From: Deltaproteobacteria bacterium
Lineage (GTDB): Bacteria; Bdellovibrionota_C; UBA2361; SZUA-149; JADLFC01
DNA length: 43,467 nucleotides
Assembly: GCA_020845775.1 (NCBI GenBank)
Contig: JADLFC010000046.1
Location: 1-43,467, forward strand
Direction: 5' to 3'
Shown in pieces: positions 32,420 to 41,599 of the stretch. Numbering within the stretch: the first letter of the stretch is position 1; each line of letters opens with the position of its first letter. The notes beneath the pieces are model-generated. The model saw only the letters and a list, made by a program, of their open reading frames with translations, was not told where the DNA came from and ran no database searches. The translations under genes were made by a program, and so were the position numbers.

Positions 32420-33778
32420 ATGCCGAAACCCCCATTTCGCAAGGTATTAATTGCCAATCGCGGTGAAGTAGCTGTTAGGATTCTGCGAGCATGTCACGAA
32501 TTAGGCATACGAACGGCAGTTGTATATTCTACTGCTGACGCCGACGCTCTGCACGTCAAATTAGCGGACGAGAGCATTTGCATCGGGCCAGCAAAGGCTA
32601 GCGAATCTTACTTAAATGTTTCTGCAATTATTTCTGCGGCTGCTGCAACTGGCGCCGAGGCAATTCATCCAGGTTATGGTTTCCTGAGCGAGAATGCTTC
32701 TTTTGCAGAGATTTGCAGCCAGTGCGGCATTATTTTTATTGGTCCAACAGTGCGAAACATGCGCCTTATGGGAGATAAATCTCGGGCCCGACGCGTCGCT
32801 ATAAAAAACGATGTGCCCGTCATTCCCGGAAGCGAGGAAGCTGGAGTAAACACGCGCGAGGCCCTGCTCGAGGCCGAAAAGATAGGTTTCCCGGTCTTGA
32901 TTAAAGCAAGTGCTGGTGGCGGCGGAAGGGGGATGAAGATAGTGAGGGATCCGGCGGATTTCGTGGCGGCTTTTAATCAGGCAACAAGAGAAGTTGCCGC
33001 AGCCTTTAACGATCCAAGGATATACGTAGAAAAATATTTAGAGAAAGCGCGTCACGTAGAAATCCAGATATTGGGCGACCAATTTCAAAATACCCTTCAT
33101 ATGGGCGAAAGGGATTGTTCCATTCAGCGTCGCTATCAAAAACTAGTAGAAGAGTCGCCAGCAATAGGTCTTCGCAAGGAGACTCGCGAACGATTATACG
33201 ATGCCGCAATTCATTTAGCGCGCGCTATAAGTTATGCTAGTTTAGGTACTATTGAGTTTCTCGTAGATACGGTTACGCAGGAGTTTTATTTCATAGAGAT
33301 GAATACTAGGCTTCAAGTCGAGCATCCCGTTACTGAAATGATAACTCTGGTAGATCTCGTAAAGGAGCAAATTTGGGTTGCTGCGGGCAAGGAACTAGCT
33401 ATTTCTCAGAATTCGGTAAAAATGGTTGGACATGCTATAGAAGCGAGAATCAATGCTGAGGATCCTGTTACGCAGATGGCGTCTCCAGGTCAAATTGTAG
33501 GCTTTCATATGCCTGGGGGGCCGGGAATTCGCGTAGATTCGGCCTTGTATGATAGGTATACAGTTCCTCCCTATTACGATTCGCTAATTGCTAAAATAAT
33601 TGCGCGTGGACAGACGAGAGCTGAAGCAATAAGAAAACTCTCTGTGGCGCTTGACGAATGTATTATTGGAGGTATTAAGACTAACCTAGACCTACACCGC
33701 AAGGTCTTAGCTCATCCCGATTTCCTTTCCGGCAATGTTCATACAAAATTATTAGAGGAGATTAATATTCAGCGATGA
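32420..33778 (+). CDS. accC: Biotin carboxylase of acetyl-CoA carboxylase
   Basis: This 452-residue ATP-grasp enzyme carboxylates the biotin of AccB. Motifs include VLIANRGEVAVRILRA, IHPGYGFLSENASF, the Gly-rich GGGGRGMKIV, GERDCSIQRRYQKLVEESP and IEMNTRLQVEHPVTE. The length fits the single-function AccC. It follows accB in the usual order. Its stop overlaps the next gene start (ATGA), so the downstream DUF1573 gene is probably co-translated. Confidence 0.96.
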   Translation: MPKPPFRKVLIANRGEVAVRILRACHELGIRTAVVYSTADADALHVKLADESICIGPAKASESYLNVSAIISAAAATGAEAIHPGYGFLSENASFAEICSQCGIIFIGPTVRNMRLMGDKSRARRVAIKNDVPVIPGSEEAGVNTREALLEAEKIGFPVLIKASAGGGGRGMKIVRDPADFVAAFNQATREVAAAFNDPRIYVEKYLEKARHVEIQILGDQFQNTLHMGERDCSIQRRYQKLVEESPAIGLRKETRERLYDAAIHLARAISYASLGTIEFLVDTVTQEFYFIEMNTRLQVEHPVTEMITLVDLVKEQIWVAAGKELAISQNSVKMVGHAIEARINAEDPVTQMASPGQIVGFHMPGGPGIRVDSALYDRYTVPPYYDSLIAKIIARGQTRAEAIRKLSVALDECIIGGIKTNLDLHRKVLAHPDFLSGNVHTKLLEEINIQR

Positions 33779-34818
33779 ATGGAGTTTCGCTTTCTAGATT
33801 TAGTTCCACTGGAATTGAGTTTGCTGTATGGATTTTTTGCCTTCTTGCTTCTGCTCTATCGGCTAACGCTGAAGAGCTAGTTCCAAAAATAGCAATAGAA
33901 AAACCCATGCATGATTTTGGTAAGGTTGCTCAGGGTACGGTCGTGAATCATGCGTTTAAGGTGAAAAATATTGGTACGGCACCGCTTATCATTCATAGAA
34001 TTTTAGCAGATTGCGGTTGCACAGTTGCGACGGCTCAGGTTAAGGAAATTGCCCCGCAGGAAGAAAGCGAAATTGCTGCTACCTTTAATACAGCAGGTTT
34101 TTACGCGTATAAAACTAAGACAATCCGAATATATACAAATGATCCAAAGAATGCGACTGCAGTCATAGGATTCCGCGGGACTGTAGTTACCGATGTCGAC
34201 GTCGATCCACCACGTTTGTATTTTGGGAATGTAAATAAAGGTGACCCGGTCGAGAAGTCCGTTGAAGTGCGCTTCTCTGAGGCGTCAAGTGCTAATATCC
34301 TCGATATAGTGGCGCTTTCCGACGATATTTTAGTTGAGCGTCCAAAGGAGCAGCAACCTGACGCTCGCTCGCAAAGCTTTATAGTTAGGTTAAGAGACAA
34401 TGTTCCTATTGGTTTGCTTAAGTCAAAAGTTGTTATTAAGACGACAAGTGCAGAGAGGCCAGTAATAAATTTACCGGTTTTCGCGCGAGTAGAAGGCGAT
34501 CTTAAATGGTCGCCATCAAATGTTTCCTTTGGACTACTAGAGGGGCCATTGGCTCGAGCTATAGCGCGAAAAGTAAGGCTAAGTAACGGTGGCTCACAAG
34601 CTGTGCAGATATTGTCTGCCTCTACTAGCAATAAGCAAATTGGCGTGAGTTTTACAGAAAAAAACAAGGGTCGTGAGTTCGAGCTATCTATTGAGCTTCT
34701 TGCCGGAGCTAATGGAACCTTAAAAGAGCAAGTGAAGATTCTAACAAATCATCCCGATCCTCAGCAAAGAGAGCTAAGTATTCCCGTCTATGCTATAGTT
34801 GCTTCAAAAGGTGGATAA
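33775..34818 (+). CDS. Exported DUF1573-domain protein
   Basis: This 347-residue protein has an N-terminal signal segment (AVWIFCLLASALSANA). A DUF1573 domain follows (about 40-130): HDFGKVAQGTVVNHAFKVKN, then ADCGCTVATA and TNDPKN. Two further Ig-like beta domains run to the end, the last with NHPDPQQRELSIPVYAIV. The fold is an immunoglobulin-like sandwich, often periplasmic. Function is unknown for the family. It overlaps accC by four bases and touches the next gene, which gives a coupled set of envelope genes. Confidence 0.85.
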   Translation: MNGVSLSRFSSTGIEFAVWIFCLLASALSANAEELVPKIAIEKPMHDFGKVAQGTVVNHAFKVKNIGTAPLIIHRILADCGCTVATAQVKEIAPQEESEIAATFNTAGFYAYKTKTIRIYTNDPKNATAVIGFRGTVVTDVDVDPPRLYFGNVNKGDPVEKSVEVRFSEASSANILDIVALSDDILVERPKEQQPDARSQSFIVRLRDNVPIGLLKSKVVIKTTSAERPVINLPVFARVEGDLKWSPSNVSFGLLEGPLARAIARKVRLSNGGSQAVQILSASTSNKQIGVSFTEKNKGREFELSIELLAGANGTLKEQVKILTNHPDPQQRELSIPVYAIVASKGG

Positions 34819-34840
34819 TGAACGTTATGAGTTAAGACCA

Positions 34841-36274
34841 ATGTGCGAAACACAATCATTTGATTTTCCTCGCCGCTTAGCTCGTCGCTCTCTAGTTTTG
34901 TCTATCCTTAGTGTTGTGTTTCTTGTCTGTAAAATGCTTCCAGCTTGTGTCTATGCGGAGGACGCGGCGATTAAGCAGGCCGATACTCAAGCCTTAACCG
35001 ATTCTGTTAGTGCGGGAAGTATCGGAGCGGCTGATTTTTCTACTGCTGTGCTGGATATGGTCGAAAAGAAATTCGACTTTTCCCCGGCTTTGATTGATTT
35101 TCTCTTAGAAAATCAGTCGGTTGCAGATGTTCTTAGAGAAATGTTGGTCGAGCGAGTCAAGCGGCTAGCGCTGAACGGTTCTTCGCTCGACTTACTTGTA
35201 TTTAAAAAGTTTGCCGAAAAGCATTTTGGCGCGCGAGATGAAGCGACAAAGCGCATTTCTCGCTATGTCTTTATGCTCGAGCGATTTGAGTATGTTCAGG
35301 CAACGAAGGATTTAGTGGTTGTTGCAAAATTGCGCGAGAGGATTGAAAGAGAGGAGGAAAATCACCTATTTTTAGACAAGCTAATTAAATGGCTACACCT
35401 TATTGCCAAAGATAGCTTGGAGCAGGGGAGGCCGGAGGTAGCGATTGCGCAGCTAGCCGAGGTAAGCGCAAATAGGCGGACAGACAATACAGTTTCGCTG
35501 GCTAGCGAGAGTTTTGAAAAACTTTGGAAATTTTCTCAGAATGATTCTTCTCTGTTAGCAATTATGCAGGTATGGCCATTTGATGCTAAAAATGTTCAAA
35601 GTTTAGTCGAGGAACTTGCAAGACGGGAGCCAAATGTTGTTGAGAAATTGGCTGCGCTCTATTCGCGGAGAGTATTGTATCTCGTTAAAAGCCAGGACAT
35701 TTTCTCCGCCACAGCTTATTTTAAGGAAGTTTTAAGGCTTCGTCCCGATGATAATCGCGAGAATGACGAGCTTAGATTAGATATTGCATTTGTAGCTAGT
35801 GATAATAAGTCGCGTGCGTTTGCGGAGGCGCGCATAGCCGAGCTTGAATCTCGTTCTCGCCTTTCTTTCTTCTCGAAAATTAGACTATTTTTTGACGGAT
35901 ATTACTTTGGATGGTTTTTTGTTTTGTTGTTTACAGTATGCGGCCTGGTTCTTGTTGTTGTAGTTGCTTATTTTGTGTTGCGAGCAGTGAGGTATATCCA
36001 AAGCAAGATGCCCGAAAAGGTGGTCTTAGGCAGGATTGAGCGCGAGGACGAATATTCCCGCTTACTCGCGCTTTTTGGCCTTGACGATACTGCAACCGAA
36101 GAGGACATAAAACATGCCTATAGGGATATGGTTAAGGCGTATCACCCTGATATGCAACATAATCCTGGCAATGTGAAAAAAGAAGAATTCTATTCTGCAA
36201 GGTTTTTAGAACTTAGAGAAGCTTATGAACAACTCTTGATAATGAAAAAGGGAATGTTTTTTAAGAAGAAGTGA
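34841..36274 (+). CDS. Membrane-anchored J-domain protein (second copy)
   Basis: This protein of about 477 residues has an N-terminal signal segment (LVLSILSVVFLVCKML), a long helical extracytoplasmic region with a TPR-like stretch near 300 (FSATAYFKEVLRLRPDD), one membrane span (FVLLFTVCGLVLVVVVAYFV) and a C-terminal cytoplasmic J domain with HPD in KAYHPDMQ. It has the same layout and nearly the same length as the Tad-operon protein at 13688-15118. The start is unsure (ATG 34841, or GTG 34811 overlapping the preceding gene). It would recruit DnaK to the membrane. It overlaps the next gene by four bases (GTGA). Confidence 0.78.
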   Translation: MCETQSFDFPRRLARRSLVLSILSVVFLVCKMLPACVYAEDAAIKQADTQALTDSVSAGSIGAADFSTAVLDMVEKKFDFSPALIDFLLENQSVADVLREMLVERVKRLALNGSSLDLLVFKKFAEKHFGARDEATKRISRYVFMLERFEYVQATKDLVVVAKLRERIEREEENHLFLDKLIKWLHLIAKDSLEQGRPEVAIAQLAEVSANRRTDNTVSLASESFEKLWKFSQNDSSLLAIMQVWPFDAKNVQSLVEELARREPNVVEKLAALYSRRVLYLVKSQDIFSATAYFKEVLRLRPDDNRENDELRLDIAFVASDNKSRAFAEARIAELESRSRLSFFSKIRLFFDGYYFGWFFVLLFTVCGLVLVVVVAYFVLRAVRYIQSKMPEKVVLGRIEREDEYSRLLALFGLDDTATEEDIKHAYRDMVKAYHPDMQHNPGNVKKEEFYSARFLELREAYEQLLIMKKGMFFKKK

Positions 36275-37605
36275 GTTTAAATACTAGCTTTCCGCGAACT
36301 GTATTCTATAAGCACTTCGCTACATATAAGACGGATGTTAGCATTATCGCATGGCGAAAAACTGCCATGTTTCTTTTGATATTGTTTTTCTTTTCTGAAC
36401 GCGCAGATGCCGAGAATTTCGAAACTGAGGGGCATCTAAAATATAGATTATGGCACGGCGAGGATGAGCTTCTTGACAATGGTTATTTAGAATCATTGCC
36501 ACTGCACATTTTAGATTTTCGCCTAAAGACAGCCTATCAGCGCGAATACCTTAAATTTATCGTCCACGACGAGGTTTTTGCCATTTCTGGTTTTAGGTCT
36601 AGCGATCTAGCGCCCGGCGAGGGCTTATTGCCATTATTGCAAGCCTCAGCTTCTAACGATGACGACAAACGGCAAATTTTTGATTTAACTCTTCAAGGTA
36701 AAGAAGGTGATGACATTGTTTGGGTAAATAGAGTCGACCGATTAATGTTTAGTTATGCTAAGGGAAGGATCGTTGCTTCTGTGGGAAGACAGGCAATTAC
36801 CTGGGGAAATGCCATTTTATTTCCCGTCTTGGATTTTTTTAATCCGTTTTCGCCTACTCAATTCGATCGAGACTATAAAGTCGGCACTGATATGCTCTAT
36901 TCTCAATGGTTATTGAACGACGAAAGCGATATCCAATTTGTGGTAGTTCCCCGGCGAGATTTTCAAACGCAATCTATAGAGAGTAAAGAGAGTTCATATG
37001 TTGTAAAATGGCGCACAAATGTAGATGAGCTAAGCTTCGATTTTCTTCTGTCTAGGCATTTTGACGAGAATTTGCTAGGTGGCGGCGTCTCGCGAGATCT
37101 CTGGGATGGAATGTTTAGGTTGGATGTCTCGAGTGTGGAGCTGGTAAATGGGGATTGGAAGTTTAGTTATGTCTTTAACTACGATCGCTCTTGGGTGATT
37201 TTTGCCAAAAACTTATATGGTTTTGTGGAGTATTTTTATAATGGCTTCGGCATTGATTCAGGGGATTACAAGGCGCCGCCCGATTTCCTAATATCTCGCT
37301 TGTTGCGAGGCGAAATGTTTACTATCGGATGCGATTATTTCGGCACTGGCCTTAGGTTAGAACTAACTCCATTGCTGAATGCTTACGCTAATGCTTTTTT
37401 TAATTTAGGCGATGAGAGTGGCCAAGCGTGGATAAATTTAAGTTATGATTGCCTTGAAAATTTGCAAATTACTGCAAGTGTCGGATTGCCTTTTGGCCCA
37501 CTGGGTAGCGAGTTCGGCAAAAGCCCGGAAGGTGTAGGTGTGTCATCGTCTAATATTGCGGTCAGCGGATATTTTCAGTTGTCTTATTTTTTCGGTGTCG
37601 CGTGA
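36271..37605 (+). CDS. Outer-membrane beta-barrel protein (DUF1302-like)
   Basis: This 444-residue protein has a signal segment near residues 30-47 (TAMFLLILFFFSERADA) followed by alternating, aromatic-rich strands to the C-terminus (QLSYFFGVA). The phrase GRQAITWGNAILFPVLDFFN near residue 170 matches a signature I know from DUF1302 and related porin-like barrels. It probably forms an outer-membrane channel. The GTG start lies inside the stop of the J-domain gene, so translation is coupled. An in-frame ATG further in, closer to the signal segment, is an alternative start. Its substrate is unknown. Confidence 0.78.
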   Translation: MSLNTSFPRTVFYKHFATYKTDVSIIAWRKTAMFLLILFFFSERADAENFETEGHLKYRLWHGEDELLDNGYLESLPLHILDFRLKTAYQREYLKFIVHDEVFAISGFRSSDLAPGEGLLPLLQASASNDDDKRQIFDLTLQGKEGDDIVWVNRVDRLMFSYAKGRIVASVGRQAITWGNAILFPVLDFFNPFSPTQFDRDYKVGTDMLYSQWLLNDESDIQFVVVPRRDFQTQSIESKESSYVVKWRTNVDELSFDFLLSRHFDENLLGGGVSRDLWDGMFRLDVSSVELVNGDWKFSYVFNYDRSWVIFAKNLYGFVEYFYNGFGIDSGDYKAPPDFLISRLLRGEMFTIGCDYFGTGLRLELTPLLNAYANAFFNLGDESGQAWINLSYDCLENLQITASVGLPFGPLGSEFGKSPEGVGVSSSNIAVSGYFQLSYFFGVA

Positions 37606-37645
37606 AAGAGTTGAATGATTTGTTCTGTCGGGGAATTGTCGCATC

Positions 37646-40393
37646 ATGGTGCAAATAAAAGAAAGAACGATTAAGTGGCATTCGCTCTCAGTTGCGGATG
37701 CCTATGCCAAACTTGATTCGAGCGATAGCGGTCTAAGCAGCGCAGAGGCTATGTCGCGGCTAAGGAGAGATGGCAAGAACGTAATCGAGCAAGCTACTCG
37801 CACGACTGTTGCTGAACTCCTTCTAAAGCAATTCAATAACTATTTTATATTTATCCTTTTAGCAGCGGCTCTAATCTCTGCAAGTCTAGGAGTCCTTGAG
37901 GGAAGTATGCAGGAGGCCATTGAGGCATCTTTAATTCTCTTAATTGTTGGTTTTATTGTCGCACTGGGTTTTTATCAAGAGTATCGCGCTGAAAGAGAGT
38001 TAGAAGCTTTGAAAAATCTATTGTCACCTCTTGCAAGCGTTATTCGGGACGGCGGTGAAAGCGAAATCGATGCGTCGACTTTAGTTGTGGGAGATGTAGT
38101 CAAACTAGTTGAGGGCAAGAAAGTTCCAGCAGATTGCAAGATAATAAGGTCTAATCAACTTCGAGTAGATGAGTCATCTCTTACCGGTGAGTCTCTCCCG
38201 GTCGAAAAGATCCTTGGAGATTTAGATGAGTCTACTTTAATTGGCGATCGAACTAATATGCTCTTTGGCGGCACTGCTGTTGTGCATGGCCATTCATTGG
38301 CGTTAGTAGTTGAAACAGGAATGAAGACCGAGCTAGGTATAATAGCTAGTTCCTTGCAGGCTATAAAAAAGGAAAAAACCCCCTTGCAGGAGCGCCTGGA
38401 CAAGCTGGGAAAGCAGTTTGGCCTAGCGACATTAGTTCTCTGCGTAGCAATGTTTTTGCTGGGGTATTTTGGCCAGGCAAAATCTTTTATCGAAATATTT
38501 ATGATTAGCGTTGCTCTTGGTGTTGCCGCAGTTCCGGAAGGTTTACCGGGTGTGGTTACAATAGCGTTGGCGCGAGGAGTTAGGCGCATGGTTAAAATTA
38601 ACTGCATAGTTAGAAAACTTACTGCAGTTGAAACCCTTGGTTCTACCACTGTTATATGCACAGATAAAACTGGAACTCTTACGAAAAATGAGATGACAGC
38701 TAAGAAGCTTTGGGCCGATGGAAAAATGTATTCGCTCTTAGATAAAGGGGTTGGCACTGTTGGTGCCTTATTAGACGAGAATGGGAATAAGTGTGGAGCG
38801 ATACCAGATGTGGTGAAAAAGCAAGTATTGATTGGTGTGCTTTGCAATCATGCCACTATGCAAAATGGCTCGGTAAGCGGAGATCCCACGGAAGCCGCTC
38901 TCGTATCTCTTGGTGCAAAACTGGGTTTTGTTAAAAGCAGCTTGGTAAATGACTATGAGCGCTTGGATGAAATTCCATTTGATTCAAAGCGCAAGATGGC
39001 TAGTTTTCTTTATGGTGCGCCTGACGGCAGGTACGTATATTCGCTCGGTGCGCCGGAGGTAATTTTAGGTAGGTCTAATAGAATCATTTCCGCGGAAAGA
39101 GTAGAGTTGTTAACGCCATTGTTGCGGGACAAAGTGCTCGCTACGTATGACGGCCTTGCAAGCGATGCTTATAGAGTGTTGGGTTTTTCATATCGCCCTT
39201 GTGCCGATGGCGTTTTGTTGGAAGATTTAGAACCAAGCGATGTCTTTATTGGGCTAGTAGGCATTATAGATCCCCCGCGCGAGGAAGTAAGGGAGGCTGT
39301 AAGTAAGTGCGTAGCGGCAGGTATAAAGGTAGTCATGATTACTGGCGACTATCAGCTTACGGCTAAAGCTATTGCCAAGGATTTGGGTATATTTAAGGAT
39401 AGCGATACTATCTTAACTGGTGGCGAGTTGGCGCAGAAGAGTGACGCAGAGTTTTTAGAAACCGTAGAAGAGGTTTCAGTATACGCGCGAGTTTCCCCAA
39501 GCGACAAGTTAAAGATTGTCGAAGCTCTTCAGGCGCGAGGTCACGTCGTTGCCATGACGGGCGATGGCGTAAATGATGCGCCGGCTCTAAAAAAATCCGA
39601 CATAGGCGTAGCTATGGGTCTTTCGGGTACGGATGTTAGCAAAGAGGCAGCTGACATGGTGCTAGCGGATGACAATTTTTCATCCATTGTTAGGGCGGTA
39701 GAGGAGGGGAGAGGGATTTACGATAACATTCGTAAGTTCTTTGCGTATTTGGTTTCTGGCAATGTAGGCGAAATAATTTTGGTTTTTGTGAGCAGTGCGC
39801 TAACTTCTCTTCCCGTAGCTCTTACTGCGTCGCAGATTCTAGTGATTAATCTCATTAGTGATGGTTTGCCGGCTTTAGCTCTTGGTCTCGATCCTTTTGA
39901 GCCAAATGCCATGACTCGCCGACCGCGCCCTAAAGACGAGCCCATTTATCGGGGCCTTAGCCCATTTTTGCTAGGCTATCCCTTAGTGATGGCGACTATT
40001 ACTTTGCTCCTGGTGTATTGGGTTTACGATTCTAGTAATGCCAATTTGGCGCAAGCCCAAACTACGGCTTTTATTTCTGTTGCGATATTTGAACTATTTC
40101 ACGGTTTTTCCGCCCGTTCCACTCGCTTTCCAGTGTGGAAAGTAGGCTTTACTCAGAACAAATACTTGCTCTTGGCCATGAGTCTTTCGTTTATTTTTGT
40201 CTGTGCTCTTCTTTACTTACCCGTGAATATCCCCTACACGAACCATTCCCTCCAAGCCGTAATGAGCCTAACGCCCTTGCCCTTTAGTCTCCTAATGACG
40301 GTTATAGCGGCATCTACTTTAGGGTTTATCTATATCGAATTACACAAGTTTTTACGCTGTCGAGCGAGTCTTAAAGTTAGTGCAAATCGCTGA
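37646..40393 (+). CDS. P2A-type cation-transporting ATPase, probably Ca2+
   Basis: This 915-residue pump has the full P-type ATPase set: TGES in the actuator domain, phosphorylated Asp340 in DKTGTLT, a nucleotide-binding domain, and the hinge TGDGVNDAPALKKSDIGVAMG. Ion-site residues read AVPEGLP in M4, SGNVGEI in M5 and NLISDGLPALALG in M6. These match the high-affinity Ca2+ site of SERCA-type pumps, with Ser for Thr at one place. About ten spans are visible. It probably exports Ca2+, though related bacterial pumps with other substrates cannot be excluded. It follows the barrel gene by 40 bases. Confidence 0.9.
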   Translation: MVQIKERTIKWHSLSVADAYAKLDSSDSGLSSAEAMSRLRRDGKNVIEQATRTTVAELLLKQFNNYFIFILLAAALISASLGVLEGSMQEAIEASLILLIVGFIVALGFYQEYRAERELEALKNLLSPLASVIRDGGESEIDASTLVVGDVVKLVEGKKVPADCKIIRSNQLRVDESSLTGESLPVEKILGDLDESTLIGDRTNMLFGGTAVVHGHSLALVVETGMKTELGIIASSLQAIKKEKTPLQERLDKLGKQFGLATLVLCVAMFLLGYFGQAKSFIEIFMISVALGVAAVPEGLPGVVTIALARGVRRMVKINCIVRKLTAVETLGSTTVICTDKTGTLTKNEMTAKKLWADGKMYSLLDKGVGTVGALLDENGNKCGAIPDVVKKQVLIGVLCNHATMQNGSVSGDPTEAALVSLGAKLGFVKSSLVNDYERLDEIPFDSKRKMASFLYGAPDGRYVYSLGAPEVILGRSNRIISAERVELLTPLLRDKVLATYDGLASDAYRVLGFSYRPCADGVLLEDLEPSDVFIGLVGIIDPPREEVREAVSKCVAAGIKVVMITGDYQLTAKAIAKDLGIFKDSDTILTGGELAQKSDAEFLETVEEVSVYARVSPSDKLKIVEALQARGHVVAMTGDGVNDAPALKKSDIGVAMGLSGTDVSKEAADMVLADDNFSSIVRAVEEGRGIYDNIRKFFAYLVSGNVGEIILVFVSSALTSLPVALTASQILVINLISDGLPALALGLDPFEPNAMTRRPRPKDEPIYRGLSPFLLGYPLVMATITLLLVYWVYDSSNANLAQAQTTAFISVAIFELFHGFSARSTRFPVWKVGFTQNKYLLLAMSLSFIFVCALLYLPVNIPYTNHSLQAVMSLTPLPFSLLMTVIAASTLGFIYIELHKFLRCRASLKVSANR

Positions 40394-40564
40394 TTTGTTG
40401 AGTCAGTTTTCCAAATTGCAGGGGTCGTTTGCGGTTGAATTGCGATTTTGATAGGCATAGTAAGTTCTCTTAAGCTCTTTTCTAAACGAAATACCGAGTA
40501 GATTTTACTTTCTAGTAGTCCTTTTACGTGAGCAAGTGCGTGTCGCCGTCTTCACGTGAGGGCT

Positions 40565-40576
40565 ATTGGGCCCAAT
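40565..40576. promoter_or_regulatory. Palindrome ATTGGGCCCAAT upstream of the LOG-like gene
   Basis: This perfect 12-bp palindrome ends 36 bases before the ATG at 40613. It lies in a 219-base gap after the Ca2+-ATPase gene. It may be an operator; no regulator is suggested by context. Confidence 0.35.
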
Positions 40577-40612
40577 TTTAGGTTTGTAAACTTTTTTTGA
40601 AAGGAGGTAGCT

Positions 40613-41599
40613 ATGAAGAGTCATAGCTACGATCTGAGGAGGGTCGACGAAACCTTCCTCGCCATGCGCCAGAAGCTTGGCGCGTGGTTTTGCTGTTTAC
40701 CAGCGGCTATTCAAGCGCTGGTTTTTTACGACTCGGTGTTTGGCGCCGAGTTAGTTGCGCAAGGTAGGGAGAGGACAATCCGGGAGGCCAAACATCCAGG
40801 GCGGCCTTTCCTGGAAGTTTTCCTTAGTATGGAGGGCCATCCCACCACGCTTGTTCTGGGTGGTGCTAGAGGGAAGGCGGCTCCAAAGGTGGTGGAGTTT
40901 AACAAGCTCCATCGTGCTTGCGATGCCTTGTTGGGCATTTCTGGCACGAATGGAGGAGGCCCCGGAGTCATGGGGCTCGATTCCATGCACCTCAGACATG
41001 CCATTAACAAGGTGCGAGAGAGCAGTTTTTTAGCTCCATCGTACGAGGTTAATGGCAGCGGCAAAATTGCTGCCAAGTCGGATGTTGTGCAAGTCCGGCT
41101 TGGAATTCCCGGGGAGAAACCGAACGAATGGGGTTCGGCTGACCTAATAACTTGGAGCCAGGGTAGTCTTATGAGCAGAACCGCTATGCTTATGGCTCTA
41201 GGGAACGTCCTCGCTGTCTATGCCTACCCAGGCGGGTATGGAACGAGCGAGGAGATTTTCAGGATCCTGGTTGACAGGGTTCTGGAAAACACGGGTGTAA
41301 ATACAATAGTTACCCGTGGAGCAAAGATTGTTCTTGTTTCGTCGATGGACGATACGGGGACAAGTTATTATCAGCCCTTCATGTCTCAGTTGGCCAGGAT
41401 GGCCAAGGAGGGGATGATAGGGGCAAACTACCCAGACTTCATTGAGGAGGTTTGCGTAGAGGAAGTTGGTGCGCTTGATCGGATCATGTCGATCCAAGAT
41501 CAAGCGGCACAGAGAATCTACGGGTTCTCTTTCGTCGAAGAGTGGGAGAGGCTGAATTCGGCCAAGTTAATTCCCACTGCAAGAGAACTCGTAAGGTAG
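40613..41599 (+). CDS. LOG-family-like Rossmann protein
   Basis: This 328-residue protein has the nucleotide-binding Rossmann pattern of LOG/lysine decarboxylase-like proteins. Marks are VLGGARG near 80, the Gly-rich ISGTNGGGPGVMG near 110, and the PGGYGTSEE motif near 205 (family consensus PGGxGTxxE). LOG enzymes act as nucleoside monophosphate phosphoribohydrolases. It is longer than simple LOG proteins and has extra N- and C-terminal helical parts. AAGGAGG gives a strong ribosome site. The codon use looks more GC-rich than its neighbours, which may point to transfer or high expression; I did not compute this. It is probably monocistronic, with a terminator candidate downstream. Confidence 0.83.
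   Translation: MKSHSYDLRRVDETFLAMRQKLGAWFCCLPAAIQALVFYDSVFGAELVAQGRERTIREAKHPGRPFLEVFLSMEGHPTTLVLGGARGKAAPKVVEFNKLHRACDALLGISGTNGGGPGVMGLDSMHLRHAINKVRESSFLAPSYEVNGSGKIAAKSDVVQVRLGIPGEKPNEWGSADLITWSQGSLMSRTAMLMALGNVLAVYAYPGGYGTSEEIFRILVDRVLENTGVNTIVTRGAKIVLVSSMDDTGTSYYQPFMSQLARMAKEGMIGANYPDFIEEVCVEEVGALDRIMSIQDQAAQRIYGFSFVEEWERLNSAKLIPTARELVR

Noticed and set aside
40526-40560. Direct repeat ACGTGAG, 28 bases apart, upstream of the LOG-like gene
   Set aside because: Only seven bases long with no third copy, so too weak to call a site.
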